Below are positions 52,643-62,923 of a stretch of 64,000 nt of DNA, piece by piece. The notes under the pieces are model-generated. The model was given only the letters and a program-made list of their open reading frames with translations. It made no database searches and had not been told where the DNA came from. The stretch spans positions 1 through 64,000 of the forward strand of contig NZ_JADEYS010000010.1 of NCBI RefSeq assembly GCF_015209595.1, in the 5' to 3' direction. The DNA comes from Pontibacterium sinense. Lineage in GTDB: Bacteria; Pseudomonadota; Gammaproteobacteria; Pseudomonadales; Balneatricaceae. A program made the translations under genes and the position numbers. Position 1 is the first letter of the stretch. Each line of letters starts with the position of its first letter.

Positions 52643-53326
52643 ATGAGTGACCTGTCCGGTGTCAATAATGCCTCTTCGGTGTTTGATCAGATCAATCAGG
52701 CGAATAAAGCCAACAGCACGGCATCTGCATCCAGCACTGAAACGCAAAACGACATGTTTATGGAGCTGCTGATTGCGCAGCTGAAGAACCAAAGTCCGAC
52801 CAGCCCGACCGACACGAATCAGTTCATGTCGCAGGTGACCGAGATGTCGATGGTGGAATCGATGACCAATATGGAAGCCGCTATCGGTGATATGTCGAGC
52901 AGTTTGCTGAGCAGTCAGAGTGCGCTGCAGGCCTCGTCCATGGTGGGCCAGAACGTGTTTGTGGAATCCGATAAGGCAATGGTTGGTTCCGGACAGGGTT
53001 CCATCGATGGAGTGTTGGAGTTACCCGCCAGTGCGTCGGACGTACGGGTCCAGATCTTCGACCAGAACGACACATTGGTCGGCACTGTTGAGCTGGGGCA
53101 GCAGGCTGCGGGGGATCACGAATACAGCTTTGATTCCAGCGAGTTGCCCGCGGGTGAGTATCGCTTGCTGGCGCAGGCTCAGGTCGATGGTAAGACCCAG
53201 ACACTCGATAACTTTGTATCCCATCCGGTAGAGAGCGTCACGCTGGGCCAGAACGGCGTCGGTATGACCGTGAACACCGCATTGGGCGGTACATCAATGG
53301 GCGACATCAAGCAGATCGCAGCCTGA
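52643..53326 (+). CDS. flgD: Flagellar hook capping protein FlgD
   Basis: A 227-aa hook-cap protein. The N-terminal segment NDMFMELLIAQLKNQSPTSPTDTNQFMSQ is the FlgD hallmark. A C-terminal FLG-D tandem Tudor/Ig-like part follows. It caps the growing hook and directs FlgE assembly. GAGGGAGACG precedes the ATG. It heads the block flgD-flgE-flgK-flgL-fliD. Confidence 0.92.
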   Translation: MSDLSGVNNASSVFDQINQANKANSTASASSTETQNDMFMELLIAQLKNQSPTSPTDTNQFMSQVTEMSMVESMTNMEAAIGDMSSSLLSSQSALQASSMVGQNVFVESDKAMVGSGQGSIDGVLELPASASDVRVQIFDQNDTLVGTVELGQQAAGDHEYSFDSSELPAGEYRLLAQAQVDGKTQTLDNFVSHPVESVTLGQNGVGMTVNTALGGTSMGDIKQIAA

Positions 53327-53338
53327 GGAGCGTGAATC

Positions 53339-55309
53339 ATGGCAGGTTTTAATACAGCAATTACCGGCATCAAAGCGGCCACGACCAGTCTGGATGTGAT
53401 CGGCAACAATATCGCGAATGCCAGCACCGTGGGTTACAAATCGTCTAGTGTGCAGTTTGGTGATATCTACACCACCGCTGTCGTCGGGGCCGGGTCCAGC
53501 AATGTGACCGGCTCGGGTGTGACGGTGATGGATATCCAGCAGGACTTTAGCGGCGGCACCATCGAGTTTACTAACAATAATCTGGATCTGGCCATCGACG
53601 GCTCCGGCTATTTTGTACTGGATGACGGTCAGGGCGGTGTGACCTACACCCGTGCCGGTAATTTTGGCCTGGATTCAGACGGCAATATTGTCTCCAGTAA
53701 CGGTAAAAATGTGCAGGGTTATGGGGTGGATTCAAGTGGTAATCTGCTGCCGGTTGATGATCTGAAAGTATCAGAAACCGAAAGCCCGCCCAAAGCCACG
53801 GAAGCGATTGGACTGGCGGTGAATATTGATTCACGCGAAGACTCGTCAAAGCTGGTAACACCTTACGACAAAGACAACGCCGATACCTTTACGCACAGTG
53901 CCACGGTGCCTACCTTCGACAGTCTGGGTAACGCCCAGACCATCAAAGTGAACTACGTTGAGCAGCCGCCCCATCGTGAAGTGCAGACGCTTGATCTGAC
54001 CACCAATGCGGGAGGCTTTGCAGCAGGTGACTCGGCTGAAATTTCAGGCGTGACGGTGGATCTGAATGACCTGTTTAATGGCACTGTGGCGGAGCGGGAT
54101 GCTCAGATCGATGCGCTGATGGCAGGTGACCCTCGCATTGCCAGTGTCAGTGTAGATGGCACCACTGAAGATATTCAAATCACCTTCAAAGCGTCCGCAA
54201 CGGATGTTGATAACGTTCAGGTGGGCAGTGTCAGTATTGCCGCGGTGGGTGGTCAGTTCTCCGGAATTTCGTCTACCAATCTGGCAGCGAATGAAGTGCA
54301 CACCTATGACCTGAACAACGGTGCATTCGATGCCACCGGGGTGTTGGTGGATGACACCACGTTGAGTATTGGTGGTGTGGATGTGCAGCTGACAGCGGGT
54401 ATGACGGAACAGCAAGTTGCAGAAACAGTCACTGCACAACAAGCGCAGATTCTGGATCAAAACCCGAATGTGGAATCGGTTGAACTGGTCAATAACGGCA
54501 GTGACTACCAGATCAAAATCACCTATGACGCACTGGCGGGTAACGTGAAGGACGATGCGCTGTCTGTATCCGCGGGCACCAGTAACGGTGTACCGGTGAT
54601 GAACAATCAGCAGATTGTAACCGGCGATAACTCCTTCGACGGGGTGTACAGCGTGTATGCCTATCTGGACGGTGAAGAGCTGTTGGATATCGGTAAACAG
54701 GTTGATCCGGGTGAAGTGGGAGATGCTTCCGGTGCCACTGAACCGGGAAAAATCATCATGACCTTCGCGCCAACGAGTGGTCTGCTCAGTTCCGTCAACG
54801 GTGACAATGTAGTGCCGGGAGGTACGGCTCCGGAACTGACCATCAAAGGCGCTGATCCGGCTAACGCACTGACGGAGATCTCTCTGAATCTGTCAGGTAC
54901 AACGCAGTTTGCGTCCGCATCTAGTCTGCGTTCTTCATCACAGGACGGCTACACCAAAGGGGATCTGGTGGGTGTGAGCTTCTCTGAAACCGGTGAGATG
55001 GTTGCCAGCTTTTCCAACAATCAGAGCCAGACGCTGGGGGTGGTGGCGATTGCGACCTTCTCCAATCAGGACGGGCTTAACCCTGCAGGAGATACCGAAT
55101 GGAGCGCCAGTTTTGCATCGGGTCAGGCGCTGCTGAATCCACCGGGTACGGGTCTGAACGGCAGCTTGCAATCGGGTGCGCTGGAGCAGTCCAACGTAGA
55201 TCAGTCGACTGAACTGGTACGCCTGATCGAAGCGCAGCGGAATTATCAGGCCAGCTCCAAGGTGCTGGAAACCCTGAATACCGTCACGCAGTCGATTCTG
55301 CAGATCTGA
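53339..55309 (+). CDS. flgE: Flagellar hook protein FlgE (enlarged)
   Basis: A 656-aa hook protein; the E. coli protein is about 400. The N-terminus (TTSLDVIGNNIANASTVGYK), LDLAIDGSGYFVL and the C-terminus (STELVRLIEAQRNYQASSK) are classical. The extra length includes two related blocks (about 214-300 and 319-410) with TLDLTTNAGG/TYDLNNGAFD, VDLND/VDVQLT and DPRIASVSV/NPNVESVEL. This looks like an internal domain duplication on the hook surface. It starts 12 bp after flgD. Confidence 0.92.
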   Translation: MAGFNTAITGIKAATTSLDVIGNNIANASTVGYKSSSVQFGDIYTTAVVGAGSSNVTGSGVTVMDIQQDFSGGTIEFTNNNLDLAIDGSGYFVLDDGQGGVTYTRAGNFGLDSDGNIVSSNGKNVQGYGVDSSGNLLPVDDLKVSETESPPKATEAIGLAVNIDSREDSSKLVTPYDKDNADTFTHSATVPTFDSLGNAQTIKVNYVEQPPHREVQTLDLTTNAGGFAAGDSAEISGVTVDLNDLFNGTVAERDAQIDALMAGDPRIASVSVDGTTEDIQITFKASATDVDNVQVGSVSIAAVGGQFSGISSTNLAANEVHTYDLNNGAFDATGVLVDDTTLSIGGVDVQLTAGMTEQQVAETVTAQQAQILDQNPNVESVELVNNGSDYQIKITYDALAGNVKDDALSVSAGTSNGVPVMNNQQIVTGDNSFDGVYSVYAYLDGEELLDIGKQVDPGEVGDASGATEPGKIIMTFAPTSGLLSSVNGDNVVPGGTAPELTIKGADPANALTEISLNLSGTTQFASASSLRSSSQDGYTKGDLVGVSFSETGEMVASFSNNQSQTLGVVAIATFSNQDGLNPAGDTEWSASFASGQALLNPPGTGLNGSLQSGALEQSNVDQSTELVRLIEAQRNYQASSKVLETLNTVTQSILQI

Positions 55310-55339
55310 TCACGTCTGATTAACTGAGGAGGGCGGGTT

Positions 55340-57340
55340 ATGTCGAATCTCCTGCATATTGGTAGTCAGAGTCTGGCATCCAATAGTTATGCACTGAACA
55401 TTGTTGGCCAGAACATTGCCAATGTAAATACGCCGGGGTACAGCCAGCAGTCGGTGAACTTTAGTTCCCAAGCGGCGTTTGGTGGTAGTTCAACCAGTGT
55501 AGAACGGATCACCAGTGAGTATCTGACCCAGCAGGTCTGGTCAGACCAAGCGGTATATTCACAGGCGGACAGCTATGCCAGCAAGATGGCAGGACTGGAT
55601 AATCTGTTGGCGGCGGATGGTTCGAACTTATCCAAAGCGATGGATCGCTATTTCTCCGCCTTGCAAAACGTGGTGGATGATCCGACCTCTGCGCCGAACC
55701 GTGAGCTAATGGTGGCTGAACTTGAGTCACTGGCGAACTCATTCAATGATATGGATCGTCAGTTACAGGACCAGCAGGCGATGATCGACAGCCAACTGTC
55801 GTCGTCCGCCGAGCAGGTCAATCAATTGGCAGAGGGTATTGCGTCACTCAACAGTGCCATTCAGCAGGCTGATGCGCTGGGTAAACCGGATTTTGAGTTG
55901 CAGGATCAGCGCGATCAGATGATTGGTGAGCTGGCACAGCAGATGGATCTGAATGTTGTCGAGCAGGGAAGCAGCGGTTACAGCCTCTATCTGGATAACG
56001 GTCAGCCGCTGGTGGTGGGCAGTCACGCGGCGACGATCAGTACCACTATGAGTGACAGCAACCCGACCCAAACGGCTTTGCAAATCAACTTTAACGGTCA
56101 GCAGTCCGACCTGAACGGCGGCAGTATTGGCGGCAAAGTCGGAGGGCTGCTGGAATATCGGGAATCGCTTAACACTGCACAGAATGAAGTAGATCTGATG
56201 GCACTGACCTTTGCTGACAGCATGAATCAGCAGCAGTTAGCGGGTATGGATTTGAACAGCGAAATGGGCAGTGCACTGTTCAGTGATATCAACAGCCATG
56301 CGCTGATGAGCGGACGGATAAACGCGTCGCTGGATAACAACGGCAGTCTCAACCGGAGCTGGGTGGAGATCACTGATGCCAATGCACTGACGGGCGCAGA
56401 ATACACGCTGGATATTACCGGCAGCGAGGCTTTTTCGCTCACCGATGCGAGCAGTGGTCAGCAGATTAAATCTAGTGCTTTGTCACAGGTGGCTTCTGTG
56501 GCGGATCTGACCGATGGCAGCTATTACGCCGACTGGGACAGCGGGGAGCTGGTGGTAGCGGTAGAAGGCATGCAGATTCATCTGGAAGCCAGTTCACGTT
56601 TTATGCTTTCGGACAGCTTCAACATCGATCCGGCCCATGATGCGGCCGCCGCAATGGAACTGATACTAACAGATGGCAGTAAGCTTGCACTGGCGTCGCC
56701 TGTTCGGATCTCTCCGGCGGCGGATAACAGCGGCACATTAAGTGTCACGGTGACGGTGACTGATCCGTTGGCGACAACCTTTACCTCGCCACCCCATGCG
56801 CTGTCTCCCCCTGTTGATGTGGTGTTTAGCAACAGCGAACCGCCGACATACAACATCTATGACGTCAGTGATCCCAGTAATCCGGTCCCGCTGGAGCTGA
56901 ACGGTTCCCCTCTGACCGATCAGGTTTACAGTTCAGGAGAGGCGATTCAACTGAACGGCTTTAGCATCCGTCTGACCGGCCAGGCCAGTCCGGGCGATCG
57001 TTTCTCCTTCTCATACAACGACGGTGGTGTTTCGGATAATCGTAACGTGCTGGCGTTGTCAGCCATGCAAAGTGAATCTCAGATGCACGGTGTCAGTTGG
57101 CAATCGGCTTACGCCTCAATGATTGAGCGGGTAGGGACGGATACCCAGAGTGCACAATTGCACAGTCAGGCCAGTCTCAGCGTACTGAAATCCAGTGAAG
57201 AAGCGAAAGCCAGCCTTAGTGGTGTCAATCTGGATGAGGAGGCGGCCAAACTGGTCCAGTACCAACAGGCGTATCAGGCGTCTGCGCAGCTTATTTCAAC
57301 CAGCCAGACATTGTTTCAAACTCTGTTGGACGCGGTGTAA
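55340..57340 (+). CDS. flgK: Hook-associated protein FlgK (HAP1)
   Basis: A 666-aa hook-filament junction protein. NIVGQNIANVNTPGYSQQSV at the start and GVNLDEEAAKLVQYQQAYQASAQLI at the end are diagnostic. It is longer than the enteric protein (about 550), with added central sequence (400-520). It is 30 bp from flgE; GAGGAGGG precedes the ATG. Confidence 0.93.
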   Translation: MSNLLHIGSQSLASNSYALNIVGQNIANVNTPGYSQQSVNFSSQAAFGGSSTSVERITSEYLTQQVWSDQAVYSQADSYASKMAGLDNLLAADGSNLSKAMDRYFSALQNVVDDPTSAPNRELMVAELESLANSFNDMDRQLQDQQAMIDSQLSSSAEQVNQLAEGIASLNSAIQQADALGKPDFELQDQRDQMIGELAQQMDLNVVEQGSSGYSLYLDNGQPLVVGSHAATISTTMSDSNPTQTALQINFNGQQSDLNGGSIGGKVGGLLEYRESLNTAQNEVDLMALTFADSMNQQQLAGMDLNSEMGSALFSDINSHALMSGRINASLDNNGSLNRSWVEITDANALTGAEYTLDITGSEAFSLTDASSGQQIKSSALSQVASVADLTDGSYYADWDSGELVVAVEGMQIHLEASSRFMLSDSFNIDPAHDAAAAMELILTDGSKLALASPVRISPAADNSGTLSVTVTVTDPLATTFTSPPHALSPPVDVVFSNSEPPTYNIYDVSDPSNPVPLELNGSPLTDQVYSSGEAIQLNGFSIRLTGQASPGDRFSFSYNDGGVSDNRNVLALSAMQSESQMHGVSWQSAYASMIERVGTDTQSAQLHSQASLSVLKSSEEAKASLSGVNLDEEAAKLVQYQQAYQASAQLISTSQTLFQTLLDAV

Positions 57341-57354
57341 GGGGAGTCCTTCCT

Positions 57355-58575
57355 ATGCGTATTTCTACTCAGCAGGTGTACACCCAATCGGTTTACAACA
57401 TGCAGCAATCGCAGTTGAAACTGGCCGAACTGAATGAACAGATCGCTACCGGTAAACGTATCCAATCGGCGGCGGATGATCCGGTGGGTGCTGCGCAGAT
57501 GGTCGCGTTGAACGAGGAACTGGCGCAGCTGGAAAAGTATGAAAGCAACATCGGCTACGCACAGAACAGTCTGGATCTGGAAGAAGCGGTGCTGTCGGAT
57601 ATCAATATCGCCATGGACAGAATGAGCGAACTTACGGTTCAGGCGGGCAGCAGTACATTAAGCAATAATGATCGCGAGTCTATCGCCAATGAACTGCGGG
57701 GGCTGACTGAGTATGTCGCCGGTTTGATGAACACCCAGACCGCCAGTGGCGAATATATCTTTGCCGGTTCGCAGGGGCATACTCAGCCGTTTGTACAGGA
57801 TGGAAATGGTCACTATCCGTATCAGGGCGATGACGGACAGCGGCAGATTCAGGCGGGAGCCAGTTTTCTGGTGACCACCGGTGACCCCGGTTCAGAGGTG
57901 TTTATGGCGGTGCCGGGCACGCTGGATGTGAGTTTACTGGGAGTTGATACCGACGCCCTTGCCGTTGTCGTAACCGACGAAACTTCAGCAGATGCCATGT
58001 TCAGTGATGCGGGCGATCTTCATCTTAGTATTGCTGAAGATGCGTTAGGTCATTTCAGTTACAGCCTGAATGATAGTTCAGGCAATGCATTGGGTGATCC
58101 CGCTCTGAGCAATGTAGCGTTTACACCCCCGGACACCCTCGAATATGAGGGCCTGTGTCTGACCCTGAATCCAACCGGAGCTGCGGATATAACCTTGCGT
58201 GGTGAAACCCCACAGCAGTCGATTCTGGATGTAGCGCTGGATTTGGCTGATGCCCTGGAGCAACCGGTGACGGGCAGTGACGATCAGCAGAGGGTCAGTG
58301 ATGCCGTGGCACAGGCACTGTCTGATATTGATAGCGCACAGGAACAACTGTTGTCGGTCCAGACGGCAATTGGAGCCCGTAGCGGTGCGCTGGAGCGGCA
58401 ACTGGACAGCAATCAGGAGCTGCAACTCATCACGAAATCCACCTTGTCGAGTATCGAAGATACCGACCTCACCACCGCCATTACTGACTTGCAACTGGAG
58501 CAAATCTTGCTGGAGGCCTCACAGGTGGTGTTTGGTCAGGTCACCGGTATGAGTCTGTTTGATTACATCCGCTGA
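57355..58575 (+). CDS. flgL: Hook-associated protein FlgL (HAP3)
   Basis: A 406-aa flagellin-like junction protein. MRISTQQVYTQSVYNMQQSQ and IATGKRIQSAADDPVGAAQM near the start, and LSSIEDTDLTTAITDLQLEQ near the end. It connects FlgK to the filament. AGGGGAG precedes the ATG 15 bp after flgK. Confidence 0.93.
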   Translation: MRISTQQVYTQSVYNMQQSQLKLAELNEQIATGKRIQSAADDPVGAAQMVALNEELAQLEKYESNIGYAQNSLDLEEAVLSDINIAMDRMSELTVQAGSSTLSNNDRESIANELRGLTEYVAGLMNTQTASGEYIFAGSQGHTQPFVQDGNGHYPYQGDDGQRQIQAGASFLVTTGDPGSEVFMAVPGTLDVSLLGVDTDALAVVVTDETSADAMFSDAGDLHLSIAEDALGHFSYSLNDSSGNALGDPALSNVAFTPPDTLEYEGLCLTLNPTGAADITLRGETPQQSILDVALDLADALEQPVTGSDDQQRVSDAVAQALSDIDSAQEQLLSVQTAIGARSGALERQLDSNQELQLITKSTLSSIEDTDLTTAITDLQLEQILLEASQVVFGQVTGMSLFDYIR

Positions 58576-58603
58576 TAAACCACCGTAAGCGGGAGGTACC
58601 TAA

Positions 58604-60640
58604 ATGAGCACTATCGTGAATAGTCTGGGCGCCGGTTCCGGTATCGATATCACCGGGCTGGTGAACGGTCTGGTTGAAGCGGAACGTGCGCCAGCTGATC
58701 AGCGGTTGGATAACCAGCAACAGGAACTGGAAGCCGATATCTCGGCCTATGGCACGTTCAAGAGCAGCCTGTCTGAGTTTGAGTCGGTGATTGAACCGCT
58801 CTCATCGGCCGATACCTACAACGCCCGCAGCGTGTCCTTTTCTGATACCGATGCACTGACGCCAACCGAATTGGATTCCGGGGCTGCAACCGGTAGTTAT
58901 CAGCTCGAAGTTGTCAGTATTGCCACTTCCCAGACATTAACCAGCGGCAGCTATGCCACGGAAAGTGATCCGGTGGGTGAAGGAACCATGACCATCCGTT
59001 TTGGTGAATGGACAGAAGATGGCAGCAGTTTTACCCATGATGGTGACAGCGATACGCTGCAGATTAAGATCGACGAGAGTAACAACACACTGGAAGGTTT
59101 ACGTGATGCGATTAATGCCGCAGGGGAGGGGGGGCAGGCGTCAATAGTGTATGACGGTGGCAGCTATCGATTGATGCTCAGCTCTGAGAGTGGTTTGCGT
59201 AATAGTATGGAGATCAGCGTCGAGGAAGCAGGTGATAGCCCGAGTAATACCGATTCTGCAGGTCTGTCAGCGTTAGCCTTTAGTGACAGCAGCCAGAATT
59301 TGCAGCAAACCCAAAGTGCCAGTGACGCAGAACTGGTACTGAATGGGCTGGAGCTGACACGCGAAACCAATATGGTGGACGATGTAATCACCGGCCTGAC
59401 CTTTGAGCTGAATAAGTCCAGCGAAGGGGAGATGATCAACTTTTCGATCAATCAGGATGACTCTATTGCTGAGCAGGCGATCCGGGATTTTGTCGAAGCT
59501 TACAACCTGTTCTATGAAACCACGGGAAATCTGACCGGCATTGATCCGGAGACCGGCGAAAAAGCAGCTCTGGCCAACGAAGCGACGGCTAAAACTGCAG
59601 TCAGCCAGATTCGTGCGACTACCACGGCGCAGGTAAGTGGATTAGTCAATGATTTCAACACGTTGGCCCAGCTTGGTATTGAGACGGAACTGGACGGCAC
59701 CTTATCGATTGATGAAGAGCTGTTTCAGGATGCTCTGAGTAATAATTTTGATCAGATCGAAGCCCTGTTCGCCCCCACGATGACCTCCAGTAGCAGTGAT
59801 GTTGAGGTAGGACTGGGCAGTTACGCAGCCAGTGCCCAGCCGGGCCAGTATGAGATTGAGATCACCCAGCAACCCAGCAAGGGCGGTTTTTCCGGTGAGG
59901 GTGTGGACAGCAACCTGACGAGCAGCGACACGTTTTCGCTTGATACGGGTAACGATAGTTTTAGCTTTGAAGTGACGGTTGATGGCGTCAGTTCGTCGGT
60001 GATCAATTTACCGGCGGATACCGACTATGAGTCAGGCGATGAGCTGGCGTCTGAACTGCAAAGTCTGATCAACGGAGATGATAGTCTCTCTGCTGCTAAC
60101 GTTCGGGTGGTGGTGAGTTACGACGAAGGCAGTGAGTCTTTCCGCTTTGACTCTGAAACCTACGGAAGCAACTCTAATGTCTCTTTTTCCTCAACCAGTG
60201 CAGCCTTGAATACATTGGGCATTAGCGATGGCGGTGGAAATGCGGGTACGGATGTTGGGGGCACCATTAATGGCAAGGCGGGGTTTGGCGCGGGTGATAT
60301 TCTGTTGCCGGATGTGAACGCTGATGCCTATGGATTGGTCTTCAACATATCACCTGGCGCAACCTCCGCCACGGTGGATTTTTCGGTGGGTGTAGCGGGT
60401 CAGCTGGTGCGTCAGGTCGAGTATCAGCTTGATGACAGCGGGCCGATTGAATATCGCGAAGATAATATCAACACGCAATTGGATGGCATTGCAGAGGACC
60501 GGGAGGAGCTGGACCGGAAGATGGCACTGTACGAAGAACGCCTACTCAACGAATATCTGGCGATGGAAGCAATCCTTAACTCTTTGAGTTCCTCCGCCTC
60601 TGAAATTGACGGTTTGTTGGCATCGCTGAACGCTGAGTAG
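58604..60640 (+). CDS. fliD: Filament cap protein FliD (HAP2)
   Basis: A 678-aa cap protein. SLGAGSGIDITGLVNGLVEAERAP at the start and the C-terminal coiled region (EYREDNINTQLDGIAEDREELDRKM, YLAMEAILNSLSSS) are typical. A central insertion (about 390-560, rich in Ser, Asp and Gly) makes it longer than the usual 450-500. Finding fliD directly after flgL, without fliS or flagellin, is unusual. GGGAGG precedes the ATG. Confidence 0.92.
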   Translation: MSTIVNSLGAGSGIDITGLVNGLVEAERAPADQRLDNQQQELEADISAYGTFKSSLSEFESVIEPLSSADTYNARSVSFSDTDALTPTELDSGAATGSYQLEVVSIATSQTLTSGSYATESDPVGEGTMTIRFGEWTEDGSSFTHDGDSDTLQIKIDESNNTLEGLRDAINAAGEGGQASIVYDGGSYRLMLSSESGLRNSMEISVEEAGDSPSNTDSAGLSALAFSDSSQNLQQTQSASDAELVLNGLELTRETNMVDDVITGLTFELNKSSEGEMINFSINQDDSIAEQAIRDFVEAYNLFYETTGNLTGIDPETGEKAALANEATAKTAVSQIRATTTAQVSGLVNDFNTLAQLGIETELDGTLSIDEELFQDALSNNFDQIEALFAPTMTSSSSDVEVGLGSYAASAQPGQYEIEITQQPSKGGFSGEGVDSNLTSSDTFSLDTGNDSFSFEVTVDGVSSSVINLPADTDYESGDELASELQSLINGDDSLSAANVRVVVSYDEGSESFRFDSETYGSNSNVSFSSTSAALNTLGISDGGGNAGTDVGGTINGKAGFGAGDILLPDVNADAYGLVFNISPGATSATVDFSVGVAGQLVRQVEYQLDDSGPIEYREDNINTQLDGIAEDREELDRKMALYEERLLNEYLAMEAILNSLSSSASEIDGLLASLNAE

Positions 60641-60967
60641 TGATGTTGGGTGACGCCGTGATACAGCTTATCTAACCTATATCCCCCATGTAAAACCTTG
60701 CTACTTGTAGGCTGAATCGAGCGAGATGGTATACCGCGTGAGGTACCCTTTTAGAAACTCGAAATAGCGGGTTGTCTGAGCTGCAAGTGCCGTGGTGTCT
60801 GAGGTGTGTCAAATCTGCAGACGTTTCTATTCATAGTGTAAAAGGGCTGGTACGGGTCCAATTCAGGAGGTTTTTAGTTCCAAAGTACCATACTGGTTAC
60901 CCCCTCCCGTTTCTATTATCAATCAGGTACCACTTCCATAGTAATAACAATCAGAGGGTATTGAGCA
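60641..60967 (+). other. Intergenic region upstream of pqqA
   Basis: About 330 bp. CCCTTTTA (60746-60753) and TAAAAGGG (60839-60846) are inverted, each with GTAC beside it, and GGTACC-like words recur. The pqqA promoter should be here. One 68-aa open frame at 60772 runs into pqqA and is not credible. Confidence 0.45.
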
Positions 60968-61039
60968 ATGTGGACTAAACCTGCTTACACAGATCTGCGT
61001 ATCGGCTTCGAAGTTACCATGTACTTTGCAAACCGCTAA
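60968..61039 (+). CDS. pqqA: PQQ precursor peptide PqqA (23 aa)
   Basis: A 23-residue peptide starting [21 protein letters not shown]15 and Y19 (EVTMY) are the residues cross-linked and excised to form pyrroloquinoline quinone. The size is normal for PqqA. AGAGGGT lies 12-18 bp before the ATG. A hairpin-rich gap separates it from pqqB, as expected if the peptide is made in excess. Confidence 0.95.
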
Positions 61040-61047
61040 GCACTGAA

Positions 61048-61150
61048 GCAAAAGCTGCGGGTCTCCAGCGATGCGTTTGCGTTCGCTCGTAGCTTTTGCA
61101 TCCCCGTAAGGGGCATCTTCTACTCTCCGGCAGGAGCCGGGCCTGCAACA
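61048..61150 (+). promoter_or_regulatory. Hairpin cluster between pqqA and pqqB
   Basis: GCAAAAGCT (61048-61056) pairs with AGCTTTTGC (61091-61099). CCCC-GTAA-GGGG follows (about 61102-61113). GCAGG-N7-CCTGC lies near 61132-61148. Stacked hairpins after pqqA would protect or partly terminate the message and give more PqqA than the enzymes. Confidence 0.6.
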
Positions 61151-61200
61151 TACAGGTACCGCATGACGCGGATCTGACGGTCAAAAGCAAAAAAATAATA

Positions 61201-62121
61201 ATGAAAATACAAGTATTAGGCTCAGCTGCAGGCGGCGGTTTTCCTCAGTGGAACTGCAACTGTCGTAACTGCAAAGGCGTACGCGAGGGCACCATCAATG
61301 CGCAGCCCCGTACTCAATCTTCTATTGCCGTGAGCGCCGATGGCGAGCACTGGATTTTGTTTAACACTTCGCCGGATATCCGTGCCCAGCTGGAAAGCTT
61401 TGGCCCGATGCAACCGGCCCGTCAGATCCGTGATACGGGTATCTCCGCCATCGTCTTTATGGACAGCCAGATCGACCATACCACCGGTCTGCTGATGCTG
61501 CGTGAAGGTTGTCCGCACGATGTCTGGTGTACTGATATGGTGCATCAGGACCTGACCTCCGGTTTCCCGACGTTCAATATGCTCAAGCACTGGAACGGTG
61601 GCATTAACTGGAACCGTATTCCGATCGCCGAAGGCGATAACACATTTATTATCCCACAGGTACCGGAGCTGAAACTGACGGCGATTCCGCTGCTGAGCAG
61701 TGCGCCGCCATACTCTCCGCACCGCAATGATCCGCATCCGGGTGACAATATCGGTATCAAAATCGAAGATACCCGGACCGGTAAAACGATGTTCTATGCA
61801 CCTGGCCTCGGCCAGATTGAACCCCATCTGCGTCCTGTGATGGAAAGCGCCGACTGCGTTCTGGTCGATGGCACTATCTGGCAGGAAGACGAGCTGATTG
61901 TGACCGGTGTCGGTGACAAGCTTGGCGTCGCGATGGGACACCTTCCGCAGTCCGGCGAAGGTGGCATGATCGAGTACCTGGATACGCTGGAAAAACCGCG
62001 CAAGGTACTCATTCATATCAACAACACCAACCCGATCCTCGATGAAGACTCTGCCGAGCGCGCCGAAGTACTGGCCCACGGTATCGAGATCTCCTACGAC
62101 GGCATGAGCCTCGAGCTCTAA
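61201..62121 (+). CDS. pqqB: PQQ biosynthesis protein PqqB
   Basis: A 306-aa metallo-beta-lactamase-fold protein. [20 protein letters not shown] and [14 protein letters not shown] are family marks, with a CNCRNC zinc-like cluster near residues 20-25. It is thought to hydroxylate the cross-linked Tyr during PQQ formation. The start at 61201 (MKIQVLGS) is favoured over an in-frame ATG at 61096 inside the hairpin region. Confidence 0.95.
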   Translation: MKIQVLGSAAGGGFPQWNCNCRNCKGVREGTINAQPRTQSSIAVSADGEHWILFNTSPDIRAQLESFGPMQPARQIRDTGISAIVFMDSQIDHTTGLLMLREGCPHDVWCTDMVHQDLTSGFPTFNMLKHWNGGINWNRIPIAEGDNTFIIPQVPELKLTAIPLLSSAPPYSPHRNDPHPGDNIGIKIEDTRTGKTMFYAPGLGQIEPHLRPVMESADCVLVDGTIWQEDELIVTGVGDKLGVAMGHLPQSGEGGMIEYLDTLEKPRKVLIHINNTNPILDEDSAERAEVLAHGIEISYDGMSLEL

Positions 62122-62152
62122 TCGGGACCTGATCGATAACAGGAGCGTGCAT

Positions 62153-62923
62153 ATGAACACACAGGTCACAGACAACACCTTGCCGATGTCCCGCGATGAG
62201 TTCGAACAGGCATTGCGTGCCAAAGGCGATCTCTACCACATTCACCACCCGTATCATGTGGCGATGTACAACGGCAGCTGCACTAAACAGCAGATTCAGG
62301 GCTGGGTGGCGAACCGTTACTACTACCAGATCATGATCCCGATGAAAGATGCGGCGATCATGGCGAACTGTCCGGACCGTGATACCCGCCGTCAGTGGGT
62401 GCAGCGTATTCTTGACCATGATGGGTATGAGGAGTCTGAAGGCGGTATCGAAGCCTGGTTGCGTCTGGGCGAATCGGTAGGCCTGACCCGCGAAGAGATT
62501 ATTTCGCAGGAACATGTATTGCCGGGTGTACGTTTCGCCGTGGATGCCTACGTGAACTTTGCCCGCCGGGCGACCTGGGAAGAAGCTGCCAGCTCCTCGC
62601 TGACCGAACTTTTTGCACCCCAGATCCATCAGTCCCGCCTGGATGCTTGGCCGGATCATTACCCGTGGATCGACGAGAACGGGTACCAGTATTTCCGTAA
62701 TCGCCTGACCGAAGCGCGCCGCGATGTGGTACATGGCCTGGAGATCACACTGGATCATTACACCACCCGTCCTGAACAGGACCGGATGCTGGAGATCCTG
62801 CAGTTTAAGCTGGATGTACTCTGGAGCATGCTCGATGCCATGACTATGGCCTACGAACTGGATCGTCCGCCATACCATACGGTGACCGATGAACAGGTCT
62901 ACCACAAAGGGCTGTTCCGATGA
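62153..62923 (+). CDS. pqqC: Pyrroloquinoline-quinone synthase PqqC
   Basis: A 256-aa cofactor-free oxidase that performs the last ring closure and oxidation. [32 protein letters not shown] and the C-terminal part [23 protein letters not shown] are diagnostic. AGGAG lies 7 bp before the ATG at 62153; a GTG 6 bp earlier is less likely. Its TGA overlaps the pqqD ATG (ATGA). Confidence 0.95.
   Translation: MNTQVTDNTLPMSRDEFEQALRAKGDLYHIHHPYHVAMYNGSCTKQQIQGWVANRYYYQIMIPMKDAAIMANCPDRDTRRQWVQRILDHDGYEESEGGIEAWLRLGESVGLTREEIISQEHVLPGVRFAVDAYVNFARRATWEEAASSSLTELFAPQIHQSRLDAWPDHYPWIDENGYQYFRNRLTEARRDVVHGLEITLDHYTTRPEQDRMLEILQFKLDVLWSMLDAMTMAYELDRPPYHTVTDEQVYHKGLFR

Noticed and set aside
60772-60978. 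68-aa open frame ahead of pqqA
   Set aside because: It runs out of frame into pqqA and the promoter region, with no recognisable features.
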